Assembly (NCBI GenBank): GCA_946885645.1
Contig: CAMPGU010000021.1
Coordinates: forward strand, 1-26,258
Source: an uncultured Haloferula sp.
GTDB taxonomy: Bacteria; Verrucomicrobiota; Verrucomicrobiae; Verrucomicrobiales; Akkermansiaceae
Direction of reading: 5' to 3'
Length of the DNA: 26,258 nt
A model generated the notes under the pieces. The model was not told the origin of the DNA. It made no database searches and saw nothing but the letters and a program-made list of their open reading frames with translations. Position numbers and translations under genes: made by a program. Positions 7,610-15,493 of the stretch are shown here, piece after piece (position 1 is the first letter of the stretch; every line of letters begins with the position of its first letter).

Positions 7610-7903
7610 ATGAGAATCATCGCAGTCAAAACCTTGCGGGAATTCTGGGAACGCAATGCCGACGCGGAACAAGCCCTGAAGGCCTGGTACCGGGAAGCCA
7701 GCGAGGAACGCTGGAAAGACCCCGCGGAAATCAAGCGCCGCTACACCTCCGCAGACGTCATTCCGGGCAACCGGATGGTGTTCAACATCAAAGGGAACAG
7801 CTACCGCCTCATCGTGAAGATCCACTGCAATACCGGCATCATCTACATCCGCTTCGTGGGGACCCACGCGGAGTACGACAAGATCGATGCCGCCACCATT
7901 TGA
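7610..7903 (+). CDS. higB: HigB-type toxin (mRNA interferase)
   Basis: 97 residues in the HigB/RelE-like fold: MRIIAVKTLREFWERN, the conserved AWYREASEERWKDPAEIKRRY region (split AWYREASEERW / KDPAEIKRRY), VFNIKGNSYRLIVKIHC, and the terminal VGTHAEYDKIDAATI. HigB toxins cut mRNA, usually at the ribosome. The His near the C-terminus (GTHAEYD) and basic residues Lys/Arg in the core strands are kept, so it looks intact. The toxin gene precedes its antitoxin, the usual higBA order and the reverse of most type II systems. The antitoxin starts 7 bases after this stop. Confidence 0.88.
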   Translation: MRIIAVKTLREFWERNADAEQALKAWYREASEERWKDPAEIKRRYTSADVIPGNRMVFNIKGNSYRLIVKIHCNTGIIYIRFVGTHAEYDKIDAATI

Positions 7904-7910
7904 ACCGGCC

Positions 7911-8345
7911 ATGAAACCGAAAATCATCAAGACCGAGAAGGAGCACGAAGCCGCCTTGGCCCGGGTGGAATGTCTTATGGACGCTGCGCCGGGTTCGCGG
8001 GAGGAGGAAGAGCTCGAGCTCTGGTCCCTTTTGGTGGAGCAGTACGAAAAAGAACACTTCCCCATCGAGTATCCCGACCCGATCGAGGCGATCCGCTTCC
8101 GTATGGATCAGCTCGGTCTCTTGCAAAAGGATCTGGTGGAAGCCATCGGACCCAAGAGCAAGGTATCCGAGGTCTTGAACCGCAAGCGTCCACTAAGCCT
8201 GCCGATGATCCGCGGACTCCACGCACGGCTTGGAATTCCGGCGGCTATCTTGGTTCGGGAAGTCAAGCTTCCCGCCAAAACGGGTCCGCCTGACAAACGC
8301 GCGCGGCAGAAAAACACCGCCAAAGGGCGTGCCGCCCGGTCCTGA
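7911..8345 (+). CDS. higA: HigA-type HTH antitoxin
   Basis: 144 residues from ATG 7911 (MKPKIIKTEKEHEAALARVE), a typical HigA beginning. An in-frame ATG at 7887 would overlap the toxin by 17 bases and adds only a low-complexity leader. The N-terminal part is the toxin-binding segment with acidic EEEELELWSLLVEQYEKEHFP (split EEEELELWSL / LVEQYEKEHFP). The C-terminal part is an XRE helix-turn-helix: IRFRMDQLGLLQKDLVEAIG then KSKVSEVLNRKRPLSLPMIRGLH (split KSKVSEVLNRKR / PLSLPMIRGLH). It neutralises HigB and probably represses the operon. A basic tail (KRARQKNTAKGRAARS) ends the protein. Confidence 0.88.
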   Translation: MKPKIIKTEKEHEAALARVECLMDAAPGSREEEELELWSLLVEQYEKEHFPIEYPDPIEAIRFRMDQLGLLQKDLVEAIGPKSKVSEVLNRKRPLSLPMIRGLHARLGIPAAILVREVKLPAKTGPPDKRARQKNTAKGRAARS

Positions 8346-8350
8346 TCGCA

Positions 8351-10603
8351 TTACGGCAACGTAACAATCGCCGTTGCCGCCGCGGGCAGGTCCAGCCGCT
8401 CTTCCAGGGTCTTGAGGATCGCGCGGGCGCTCCGTGGAGCCTTGCCCCGCCACGCTTCCTTGCCGTTCACGATCACGCGCAGCGGCTGGTCGAGGTTCAC
8501 CAGCGCGTCCGAAAGCTGGATCTCGGTTCCCGCCGGAATTGTGCCCTCTAGGCGGATCTCCCCCTCTCCCGCCGTGGCGGTGATTTTCTCCCCGGCTTTC
8601 GCCGCCGCCTTGTCCGGGATCCTCAGCCAGTAGAAACGGTCCCGGGTCACATCGTCCTGTACCCACACGATCTTTCGCGGCCAAGGATTGCGGGTGAACT
8701 TCGCCATCCAAGGCAGCGCCTCGGCATCCTTGCGATCCATCCAGTGCCCCGAGCCCTCGTAGATGCGGGAGAGGTGGATGTAGCCGCTCGGATCGGCCTG
8801 CTGCAGCTTGTCCAACTCCGCGGCGCGGTCGGCGGCGATCTTGTTGCGGTCGTAAGCCCTGTCATTCCCGCCCATGAAAATCGCGAAGGGCAGGTTCCGC
8901 AGGCCGAGCAGCGAGGCTTCGTTCGGGTGCCCCGCCATCATCGCCGCAGCCGCGAAGCGATCTGCCATCCGCGGCGCGAGCTGCCAGACGCCGTCTCCGC
9001 CCGCGGAATAGCCCATCAGATAGACCTTGTCCGGATTTACCCCTTCTACCGCCACGTGACTCTCGATGAGCCGCTCGAACATCGGATCGATGTGGGCTTC
9101 GTGCCACAGGTTCCACGTGTCCGTCGGTGCGCGCGGAGCCACGTAGATGCCCTCCGCGGGCTCGTAGAGGTGGATCTGGTTTTGCCATTGCTGGTCATTT
9201 ACCCGGGCAGGGGCTCCGCCGCCGCCGTGCATGGAGATCCACAGGCTGCGCCCGCCCGCGGGTGTCCCGCCGAAGGTTTTCGACTCCCAGCGCAGCGTTT
9301 TGCCGTCCATCGTGATCGACTTCCGCTCCAGCTCCTCCTTCCGTTCATCCGCGAGTTTTCCGCGCAGCTTGGCCGCAAGAAGCGCCGCGGCGCGGGCGGC
9401 TTCCTCCCGGGAAAGCGGCATTTTCAGCGCGGGGGCATCGGCGGTCGGAGCGTCGGACGCGAGCCAGCTTTCCAACGCAACGATGGGTGCGGGGACCTCC
9501 TGTAGCTCGCTCCACAGCGCATCGATCGTCTCCTCCCCTTCCCCGGCCGGACCGAAGGCGCGCTCACGCGTGATTCCTTCCACCGTGAAGCGCAGCCAGC
9601 CTCTCGTGCCCGGCTTCACCGGGATGCGGGGCATATCGTTCATGTCCGCTGTTCCCGCCTTGGTATCGCTTTCGCCCAGCAAAGCTCCCGATGAATCGAA
9701 GACCCGGATCTTCCCCACGATGCGCTCGCTGTTCCCTTGGCCGAAGAGCCGGACGCCGAGCTTGCAGAGAGGCTCCGCCGCCGGTGCAGCGGCCTTTGCG
9801 TACCGGTCCGTCACGTTGACCGCCGCCACCTCCTTGTTGCCTTCCGCCCACACCATGGGGAAGGAAAGCCCGTCCCTCTTCCATGAGGTGGCGTAGATCG
9901 CATGCTTCGGCACGTCGGCCTTCGCCTGCGCGGCGTCATTCGTGAACCACCCGCGGTTCAGCCCGTCCTTGTCATGCTCGTCGGCACCGGTGAAATGCCA
10001 GCCGCCGTCCCAGATCTCCACCCACGTATGGTTCCCCCGTTCGTTCGCCCACAGAGGGGTGCCGACCGCGCGCGCCGGGATGCCGACCGCACGGCAGGCA
10101 TCCACCAGGATGATCGAGAGTCCCGTGCAGGTCGCCTTGCCCAGCGCGATCGATTCGGCCGGGCTCTGATTAGGCTGCTTACGGCCCGTATTGTAGTGGA
10201 CCTGGATGAGATTGAAGAACTCGCGGTTGAGCGCCTGCGCCGCCTCGCTGGCCGTCTTCGCGTCCTTCACGATCGGCCGGGCCTTCTCCAGAAAATCGCC
10301 GCGCCATGCCTCCCGCGTCTCGTCGAAAACCGCGTAGGGCAGCACATCGTTGAGGAAAAGCGCCTCCGGCACCTGCTTCGCCCACGGGAATTCCCCGCGC
10401 GCCCGGAAGGCGAGATCCAGATTCTCGTTCAGAAACTCCGCGGAGAGCGAAGCCCGATCCCGCGCCGGCATGTTCTCCACCAGGAAAGTCGCCGCCTTCT
10501 CCCCCGCTCCACCGTGTTTCGCCTTCGAGGCGGCAATGAAGTCATCGGTCGGTGCCGCAAGCGCGGTTCCCGCCAAGCCGCACGCAAAGAACAGGCATTT
10601 CAT
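8351..10603 (-). CDS. Exported transglutaminase-like / alpha-beta hydrolase fusion
   Basis: 750 residues with a signal peptide (MKCLFFACGLAGTALA). The N-terminal half is a transglutaminase-like (papain-fold) domain: Cys159 in GKATCTGLSIILVDACR, His192 in GNHTWVEIWDGGW and an acidic residue near 208 (GADEHD). The C-terminal half is an esterase-type alpha/beta hydrolase: oxyanion motif HGGGG at 459-463, Ser533 in MGYSAGGDGVW, an Asp in FMGGNDRAYD (about 581-585) and His620 in GSGHWMD, as in PHB-depolymerase/feruloyl-esterase-like enzymes. About 150 residues between them hold a beta-rich linker. All catalytic residues of both domains appear kept. A role in cutting or remodelling an extracellular protein or ester-linked polymer is inferred; the substrate is unknown. 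Confidence 0.8.
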   Translation of the reverse strand: MKCLFFACGLAGTALAAPTDDFIAASKAKHGGAGEKAATFLVENMPARDRASLSAEFLNENLDLAFRARGEFPWAKQVPEALFLNDVLPYAVFDETREAWRGDFLEKARPIVKDAKTASEAAQALNREFFNLIQVHYNTGRKQPNQSPAESIALGKATCTGLSIILVDACRAVGIPARAVGTPLWANERGNHTWVEIWDGGWHFTGADEHDKDGLNRGWFTNDAAQAKADVPKHAIYATSWKRDGLSFPMVWAEGNKEVAAVNVTDRYAKAAAPAAEPLCKLGVRLFGQGNSERIVGKIRVFDSSGALLGESDTKAGTADMNDMPRIPVKPGTRGWLRFTVEGITRERAFGPAGEGEETIDALWSELQEVPAPIVALESWLASDAPTADAPALKMPLSREEAARAAALLAAKLRGKLADERKEELERKSITMDGKTLRWESKTFGGTPAGGRSLWISMHGGGGAPARVNDQQWQNQIHLYEPAEGIYVAPRAPTDTWNLWHEAHIDPMFERLIESHVAVEGVNPDKVYLMGYSAGGDGVWQLAPRMADRFAAAAMMAGHPNEASLLGLRNLPFAIFMGGNDRAYDRNKIAADRAAELDKLQQADPSGYIHLSRIYEGSGHWMDRKDAEALPWMAKFTRNPWPRKIVWVQDDVTRDRFYWLRIPDKAAAKAGEKITATAGEGEIRLEGTIPAGTEIQLSDALVNLDQPLRVIVNGKEAWRGKAPRSARAILKTLEERLDLPAAATAIVTLP

Positions 10604-10649
10604 GTCGCGCAGGCTAGCGGCACCAAGGCCGGGATCAATCCCGCGGATT

Positions 10650-11414
10650 TCAGCGGAAGGCCAGCGCGGCCTTCACTGCCGCCACATGAGCTGCGGTCCG
10701 GTCATGGAGACAATTCGCGCTGGGAGTTTCGAAGGTGAAGGAAACGGGGCAACCGCGCTTCGCCAGGAAGATCGCCTCCGGCCAGTCGGTCGGCATGTCC
10801 GCCTCGGGGACGTGATAGATCCACCCCGCGGAGCGGATTTCGTGTTCGTCGATCAAGGTTGCCGGCTCCGCCGGGAACCACGGCTCCACCGCCTTCAGGA
10901 TCGAAGCGGCGCGCTCCGGCCGGTCCTCGTCGAGATTGATTTCGTAGAAGTAGAAGCCGGTGCTTTCCCAATCCTCGTGCAGGGAAACGAAAAGCCGGGG
11001 GCAGGGCAGATTTTCCATCCAGGCGGCGTGGTGGCGCACCTCCAGGCTGCTACGGTTCAAGTAGTCGCGATTGAGATCGATCCCTTCCGGATTCTCGCGC
11101 GTTCCTGCGGCGAGGCCCGCGGGATTGAGTGCCGGGCAGAGGAGCCAGGATCCTTCGTCCAGCGCCCCGGAGCGCAGTAGTTCCAGCGCGGCCAGCGGAC
11201 CGGCCGGTTCATCGCCGTGCATCCCCGCCGAGACGTAAGCGGGGGGCTCGCCGTCCAGCCGTTCCCAGGCGAGCAAAGGCCCGGCGGCAGTTTCGCAGAG
11301 AATCCGCCGCGTGAAGCCCTTTTGCCCGGCGAGTCCGGCGAACTCGTCCAGGAAAGATGCGACGTCGAAGCCACCCGGCACGCCGACACATGGCCAGATC
11401 CCCGCGCCCGGCAT
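10650..11414 (-). CDS. M14-family zinc carboxypeptidase-like protein
   Basis: 254 residues from ATG 11414 (GTG 11381 is an alternative). Zinc ligands are visible as His66 and Glu69 (AGMHGDEPAGP) and His146 (VSLHEDWES). The substrate-carboxylate pair is Asn115-Arg116 in GIDLNRDYLN, and the general base is Glu229 in FTFETPSAN. This is the M14 fold of small bacterial members such as murein-peptide amidase MpaA or succinylglutamate desuccinylase-like enzymes. No signal peptide is evident, so a cytoplasmic peptide- or amino-acid-processing role is likely. It lies 46 bases upstream of the transglutaminase/esterase fusion on the same strand and may share a transcript with it. The start overlaps no gene; terC starts divergently 85 bases away. 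Confidence 0.75.
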   Translation of the reverse strand: MPGAGIWPCVGVPGGFDVASFLDEFAGLAGQKGFTRRILCETAAGPLLAWERLDGEPPAYVSAGMHGDEPAGPLAALELLRSGALDEGSWLLCPALNPAGLAAGTRENPEGIDLNRDYLNRSSLEVRHHAAWMENLPCPRLFVSLHEDWESTGFYFYEINLDEDRPERAASILKAVEPWFPAEPATLIDEHEIRSAGWIYHVPEADMPTDWPEAIFLAKRGCPVSFTFETPSANCLHDRTAAHVAAVKAALAFR

Positions 11415-11499
11415 CAAGCACCAATGTGCAGGGAGCGGCGCGGAAGAAGCTGCCCGGCCTTGCAAGAGAGCAGGGCAAGGTGAATGGTCCCGCCCGCCC

Positions 11500-12411
11500 A
11501 TGCTTGCCGAGATCATTTCGCCCGACCTCTGGAACAGTATCCTGGACGCCTTGCCGGTCATCATCTCCCTCATTATCATCGAGGGCCTGCTATCGGTGGA
11601 CAATGCGCTGGCAATCGCCGCGATGGCATCCCACCTGCCGGGCAAACAGAAATTCTGGGCGCTGCGGGTCGGCATCATCGGTGCCTATGTTTTCCGCGGC
11701 CTGGCGTTGCTCCTGGCGCAGGTGATTATCGACAATCCTTGGGTCAAGATGGTCGGAGCCGCGTATCTGATCCACCTCATGGCCCACCACTTCGCGGCCC
11801 GCCACAAGGCCGCGGAGGTGGCCCAGAGCGGGGCCGAAGCGGTGGCGAAGGTGGCCCAGCGGGGATTCTGGGCCACCGTCGCTTCGATCGAGCTGATGGA
11901 TCTGAGCCTCGGGGTGGACAACGTGGTCGCGGCGGTAGCCTTGAGCGACAAGATGTGGGTCGTCTGCACGGGCGTCTTCATCGGTATCCTGGCCCTGCGT
12001 TTCGTGGCTGGCCGTTGCATCAAGCTTATCGAGCGGTTTCCGGTGCTGGAGCACACCGCCTTCCTCCTTATCGGTTTCGTGGGGCTCCTGCTTGTCACCG
12101 AGCTGACTTTCCACGTGGACATCACCACACTTCAGAAATTCCTGGGCATCGTGGCAATCATCGCGATTTCCATCTGGTATTCCAGGAGCAGCGTGGTCGA
12201 AGCCGTGCTGCGGCCGGTGAACGGGATGCTGATGGTGCCGATCCGGATTTACGACGTGATCCTCGGGGCCGTTTTCTTCGTGCTCCTTTACCCTTTCCGC
12301 CTCTTCCGGAAGTCGAGCCATCTGCCGGATCCGACGGAGGAGGTGGAGCACGCGTTGGAAATCATCCATGATTCCGAGCGGCGGGAGGCCGCTCGCAAAC
12401 AGGGCGAGTGA
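11500..12411 (+). CDS. TerC-family integral membrane protein
   Basis: 303 residues from ATG 11500. The two halves carry the inverted-repeat TerC signature: IIIEGLLSVDNALAIA (Glu28, Asp34, Asn35) and SIELMDLSLGVDNVVAAVALS (split SIELMDLSLGV / DNVVAAVALS; Glu131, Asp140, Asn141). Seven to nine hydrophobic segments are visible. Family members such as Alx and MeeF/MeeY export Mn2+, and others are linked to tellurite resistance. The acidic-Asn pairs in the membrane fit a cation path. No yybP-ykoY-type riboswitch could be recognised in the short upstream region. Earlier in-frame starts overlap the divergent M14 gene and are unlikely. Confidence 0.85.
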   Translation: MLAEIISPDLWNSILDALPVIISLIIIEGLLSVDNALAIAAMASHLPGKQKFWALRVGIIGAYVFRGLALLLAQVIIDNPWVKMVGAAYLIHLMAHHFAARHKAAEVAQSGAEAVAKVAQRGFWATVASIELMDLSLGVDNVVAAVALSDKMWVVCTGVFIGILALRFVAGRCIKLIERFPVLEHTAFLLIGFVGLLLVTELTFHVDITTLQKFLGIVAIIAISIWYSRSSVVEAVLRPVNGMLMVPIRIYDVILGAVFFVLLYPFRLFRKSSHLPDPTEEVEHALEIIHDSERREAARKQGE

Positions 12412-12418
12412 GCTGGGA

Positions 12419-13297
12419 TCAGGAAGAAGCTTCCTTCAGCCAATCCAGCACCTCTCCCCGGAAACGGAGCGGCAGGGAGTAGTGTCCCTCGCCTTCGATC
12501 CAATGGCCCGCCGCGCCGGGAATCCGGGCGGCGAGGCGCTGCGCCACCCCCACCGGCAGATTTTTGTCCGCCAGGCCATGCCAGAAGGCAACGGGGACGC
12601 GGATCTCCTCCGGCGGGAAATCCCACGGCGCTAGGTACAGTTCCCCGTCCGTGAGGACCGGTAGGGTGCCCTTGCGCACGCCTTCCAGATAGCTGCGGGT
12701 CACGCTCTCCCAGCAGCCATAATCGGCGATTGCCTCGCGATCGCTGGCGGGGATGGATTTCATCATCCAGGACATCGGGGCGCGGTCGATCCCGCGGGAG
12801 ATCATCCAGCGGCTGCTGCCGATGACCGCGGGGGCGACGGAGCGGCGCAGGCGCTTCAGCCCGGCGAGGGTCCGGTAGGCCCAGTGCATGTGCGCCTGAT
12901 CCGCGGCATTGCCGAAAGGCGGGGCCCCGCAGATCACCGCGGCAGCGATCACACGTTCCGGCAGCGCGGCGGCGGTGGCCAAGGTGTAGGGCCCGCCGCC
13001 CGAGACACCGCAAATCCGGAAACGGTCCAGGCCGAGTGCATCCGCAAATCCGGCGACATCCCGCGGCCAAGCCCCGAAGCTGCGGCCGGGCAGGGGATCG
13101 GAGAGACCGATCCCGGGCCGATCCGGGGCAAGCAGCCGCAGGCCGCGCTCCGCCGCGAAATCATGCATCAGCTTCCCCTGATAGCGGCTGCTCGGCCAGC
13201 CGTGGAAGAACAGCACGGCCTCCCCCTGCGGATCGCCGTACTCCGCGTAGCCCAAGGCTCGGTCGTCGGGCAGGCGGATCTGTTCGTCTTCTTTCAT
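12419..13297 (-). CDS. Alpha/beta hydrolase
   Basis: 292 residues. Motifs in order: oxyanion/first-strand region LFFHGWPSSR (HG at 32-33), APDRPGIGLSDP, nucleophile elbow GVSGGGPY with Ser99, acid in FWHGLADKNLPV and catalytic His in GEGHYSLPLRF. The lid is helical (about residues 130-215). No signal peptide, so cytoplasmic. The family covers esterases, haloalkane dehalogenases, epoxide hydrolases and more; the GGG after the nucleophile and absence of a halide-binding pattern do not allow a substrate call. It converges on terC with only 7 bases between the stops. Confidence 0.8.
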   Translation of the reverse strand: MKEDEQIRLPDDRALGYAEYGDPQGEAVLFFHGWPSSRYQGKLMHDFAAERGLRLLAPDRPGIGLSDPLPGRSFGAWPRDVAGFADALGLDRFRICGVSGGGPYTLATAAALPERVIAAAVICGAPPFGNAADQAHMHWAYRTLAGLKRLRRSVAPAVIGSSRWMISRGIDRAPMSWMMKSIPASDREAIADYGCWESVTRSYLEGVRKGTLPVLTDGELYLAPWDFPPEEIRVPVAFWHGLADKNLPVGVAQRLAARIPGAAGHWIEGEGHYSLPLRFRGEVLDWLKEASS

Positions 13298-13320
13298 GGC
13301 TCGGAGCGTAGCCGCTCGGC

Positions 13321-13369
13321 TCGATTCGCTAAATCGATCTTTTTCAGAACATCATTGGCAAAAATGATG
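13321..13369. repeat. Two inverted repeats between the glyoxalase and hydrolase genes
   Basis: TCGATT-N5-AATCGA (13321-13337) and CATCATT-N6-AATGATG (13350-13369) fill most of the 74-base gap. They might be operator sites for the hydrolase gene or a weak terminator for the glyoxalase gene; T-rich tails are not convincing. Confidence 0.35.
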
Positions 13370-13371
13370 GA

Positions 13372-13749
13372 TCAAACCCGCTCCAGAATCTCGACTTCAT
13401 AGCCATCGGGATCTGTCACGAAGGCCATCTTGCGCTCGCCCGAGGAAAACTTCTCCCGCCAGCCGGTCGGCCAGATTTCGATGCCCGCCTTTTCCACCCC
13501 GTCGCAATATCCGATGATATCCGGCACGCCCAGGCAGGTGTGCATCAGGTCTTCCGGGCACTTCGCGGTATAGTCCGGGGAGTAGCAGAGTTCGAGGAAC
13601 ACTTCGTTTCCGGGGAGCTCGAGGAAAGCGAGCTTGTTCCCCTGAGGCGAATCCTGGCGGCGCGCCTCCACATAGCCGAGTTTCTTGTAGAAATCGATGG
13701 AGCGATCCATGTCGGCCACGCGGATGCGGGTGTGGAGGAATCTGATCAT
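13372..13749 (-). CDS. Glyoxalase I / VOC-family protein
   Basis: 125 residues from ATG 13749, the normal length for a lactoylglutathione lyase-like protein. The longer frame has an unrelated leader. Metal-ligand positions of glyoxalase I are all filled: His6 (FLHTRIRVAD), Glu in NEVFLELCYS, His in DLMHTCLGVPD and Glu in GYEVEILERV. The RSIDFYKKLGYVEARR and KMAFVTDPDGYEVEI segments are family typical. A role in methylglyoxal detoxification is likely, but other VOC substrates are possible. Confidence 0.85.
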   Translation of the reverse strand: MIRFLHTRIRVADMDRSIDFYKKLGYVEARRQDSPQGNKLAFLELPGNEVFLELCYSPDYTAKCPEDLMHTCLGVPDIIGYCDGVEKAGIEIWPTGWREKFSSGERKMAFVTDPDGYEVEILERV

Positions 13750-13876
13750 GACGCGCCGACGATGGACCCGCAGGCCCGATCTGTCATCCGCGGATCGCGC
13801 ACGGATTTGCGAAGTCGCCGCAGCGGTCATTCCGGGTCTGGTGTTTGCGGCCGGCCGATGATAAAGGTGAGGAGTC

Positions 13877-14329
13877 ATGAAAACCATCGTTGCTGCCGTC
13901 GATTTCTCAAACGCCACCCAAGGCGTTCTCGCCTCCGCCGTGGAACTCGCGAAGGCCTTCGGCGCTTCCCTCCACGTCCTCCACGTCCTGGAGCCCGAGC
14001 CCAGCTACACGGCCTACGGTTTCACGCCGGACGAATTCCCGGCGATCCACTTGTTTCAGGAAGAGGCGAGGAAGCGGGCGACGAAGAAACTGGATGAACT
14101 GCTCGGACAAGTTTCCAGCAGCGTCACGGATGCCACGGTGCACCTCGCGGAGGGCAGTCCCCTCCATGCCGTGCTGGACTATGTGAAGAAGGCTTCCGGG
14201 GACCTGGTCGTCGTCGGCGCACACGGCCACGGGGCCATGGCGGCGCTTCTGCTCGGCAGCGTGGCGGAAGGGATGGTGCGGAAGGCGGTGGTGCCGACGC
14301 TGGTGATTCCCGCGGCACCGGAGAAATGA
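13877..14329 (+). CDS. Universal stress protein (UspA family)
   Basis: 150 residues. MKTIVAAVDFSNATQGVLASA is the first strand and Asp of the nucleotide site (split MKTIVAAVDFS / NATQGVLASA). The ATP-binding motif G-x2-G-x9-G-S is present as GAHGHGAMAALLLGS, followed by VVPTLVIP. This places it among ATP-binding Usp proteins, small cytoplasmic stress-response proteins of variable role. The start has a good purine-rich ribosome site (AGGTGAGGAG at 13865-13874), one of the few clear ones in this window. Divergent from the glyoxalase gene. Confidence 0.9.
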   Translation: MKTIVAAVDFSNATQGVLASAVELAKAFGASLHVLHVLEPEPSYTAYGFTPDEFPAIHLFQEEARKRATKKLDELLGQVSSSVTDATVHLAEGSPLHAVLDYVKKASGDLVVVGAHGHGAMAALLLGSVAEGMVRKAVVPTLVIPAAPEK

Positions 14330-14345
14330 TGCCATCCACCTCCGA

Positions 14346-15281
14346 TCAAGCCACCTTCGGCATCGCGGCGCCGAGGAAGGAGCGGTAGCCTTCCTCGCCC
14401 ATGTAGCGCGACAGTACCGCCGCCGGGGCTTGCCGCAGGTCCACGAGCACCAGCGCGTCCAGGACATCGGAGAAATCCGGATCCACATTGAACTCCAGCA
14501 GCGTGGCGTTGAGCTTGAGATACTGGCGGAGGAGGACCGGCACGCCCTTCCGGTCGGGCTCGGTGGCGGCGACGGCGGCGGAGACCTCCTCGATCGATTG
14601 GAGGCGCGCGCTGATCCCGCTTTCCCCCGGCAGTCGGCCGTAGGGATGATAGGGGTGCACCCAGCGCGACATTGTATCATCCTGCCGCCGGTCGCGCAGG
14701 AAGCGCACGATCAGGTCCTGGGATGCCGCCGAATAGTCGCTCGAGATGCTGACCGGGCCGAAAAGCCGTGCGTAGCGCGGGCGTTCCGCCACGAACCGCC
14801 CGATCCCGCGCCACAGCAGGGCCAGCGGGTGAATCGATTTCTGATACTCCGGAGCGACGAAAGAACGTCCCAGCTCCAGCCCCGGCTTCAGGAAATCGAG
14901 AAAGGGCTGCTCGAAGCGGAAGAGGGTGGAGGTGTAGAGGGCCGTGGGTCCGCCGGCTGCCAGCAGCACGTCCGTGCAGCCGAGGCGATAGCCGCCCGCG
15001 ACTTTCCCGGCCTCCCGGTCCCAGAGGAAGAGATGGAGGTAGCTTGCATCGAAGGAATCAAGGTCGAGCGGCTTCCCGGTGCCCTCGCCGACGGCGCGGA
15101 AGGATACTTCCCGCAGGCGGCCGATTTCATGCAGCACGCAGGGGATCTCCCAAGCGGCGGCGAGGAATACGTCGAGCTTGCCCTGGGAGGCGAGGGGACC
15201 GCGGCGGTTCAGGTCCGAGATCTCGGCGAGCACTTCCACCGGATCGGCCGGCTCCGCGATGGTTTGGAATGATGCGTTCAT
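14346..15281 (-). CDS. GNAT-type N-acyltransferase (OlsB/hemolysin-like)
   Basis: 311 residues from ATG 15281. It shows the acyl-homoserine-synthase/OlsB-like layout: FDVFLAAAW-type N-terminus (KLDVFLAAAWEIPCVLHEIGRLRE, split KLDVFLAAAWE / IPCVLHEIGRLRE), VSFRAVGEGTG, DSFDASYLHLFLWDREAGKVAGGYRLG (split DSFDASYLHLFLWD / REAGKVAGGYRLG) and the RSFVAPEYQKSIHPLALLWRGI core. OlsB enzymes transfer a 3-hydroxyacyl chain from ACP to ornithine. The PlsC-like gene 212 bases upstream on the same strand could supply the second acylation. The acceptor amino acid is not provable from sequence. Confidence 0.75.
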   Translation of the reverse strand: MNASFQTIAEPADPVEVLAEISDLNRRGPLASQGKLDVFLAAAWEIPCVLHEIGRLREVSFRAVGEGTGKPLDLDSFDASYLHLFLWDREAGKVAGGYRLGCTDVLLAAGGPTALYTSTLFRFEQPFLDFLKPGLELGRSFVAPEYQKSIHPLALLWRGIGRFVAERPRYARLFGPVSISSDYSAASQDLIVRFLRDRRQDDTMSRWVHPYHPYGRLPGESGISARLQSIEEVSAAVAATEPDRKGVPVLLRQYLKLNATLLEFNVDPDFSDVLDALVLVDLRQAPAAVLSRYMGEEGYRSFLGAAMPKVA

Positions 15282-15341
15282 CTGCGGTGGGATTGGCACC
15301 GAGCATGCCCTCGGCGGCTGCCTCCTGTCGCATCGAAGAAT

Positions 15342-15370
15342 TTCATCGGTTCATCGGCTGAGCCGATGAA
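15342..15370. repeat. Three TTCATCGG half-sites upstream of the N-acyltransferase gene
   Basis: TTCATCGG occurs at 15342-15349 and again at 15350-15357, and is mirrored as CCGATGAA at 15363-15370. The last two form 10-bp arms (TTCATCGGCT / AGCCGATGAA) around a single base. The one-base centre is too tight for a hairpin, so an operator is more likely than a terminator. Confidence 0.45.
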
Positions 15371-15493
15371 GTTCCCGGAGCGACTCCAAGGAAGGAGCCA
15401 TTAAATCCGGGTAGGGGTCGAATCCGCCTCGCCGACATTGTCGTCACACGAGAGAGTGCCCCGCTTCACGGCCGGGGGGCCCGGGGTGGGTTT

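Noticed and set aside
11415..11678. N-terminal extension of the M14 peptidase frame beyond 11414
   Set aside because: It overlaps the divergent terC start and its translation has no conserved features; terC motifs show that gene to be real.
15405..15450. GGTCGAATCC, resembling a tRNA or tmRNA T-arm
   Set aside because: The flanking bases do not form the five-pair T stem or an acceptor stem, and no anticodon arm can be drawn upstream.
15471..15493. G/C-rich run that could be a terminator of the PlsC-like gene
   Set aside because: The GGGGGGCCCGGGG run gives only a poor, loopless stem and has no T tail on the minus strand.
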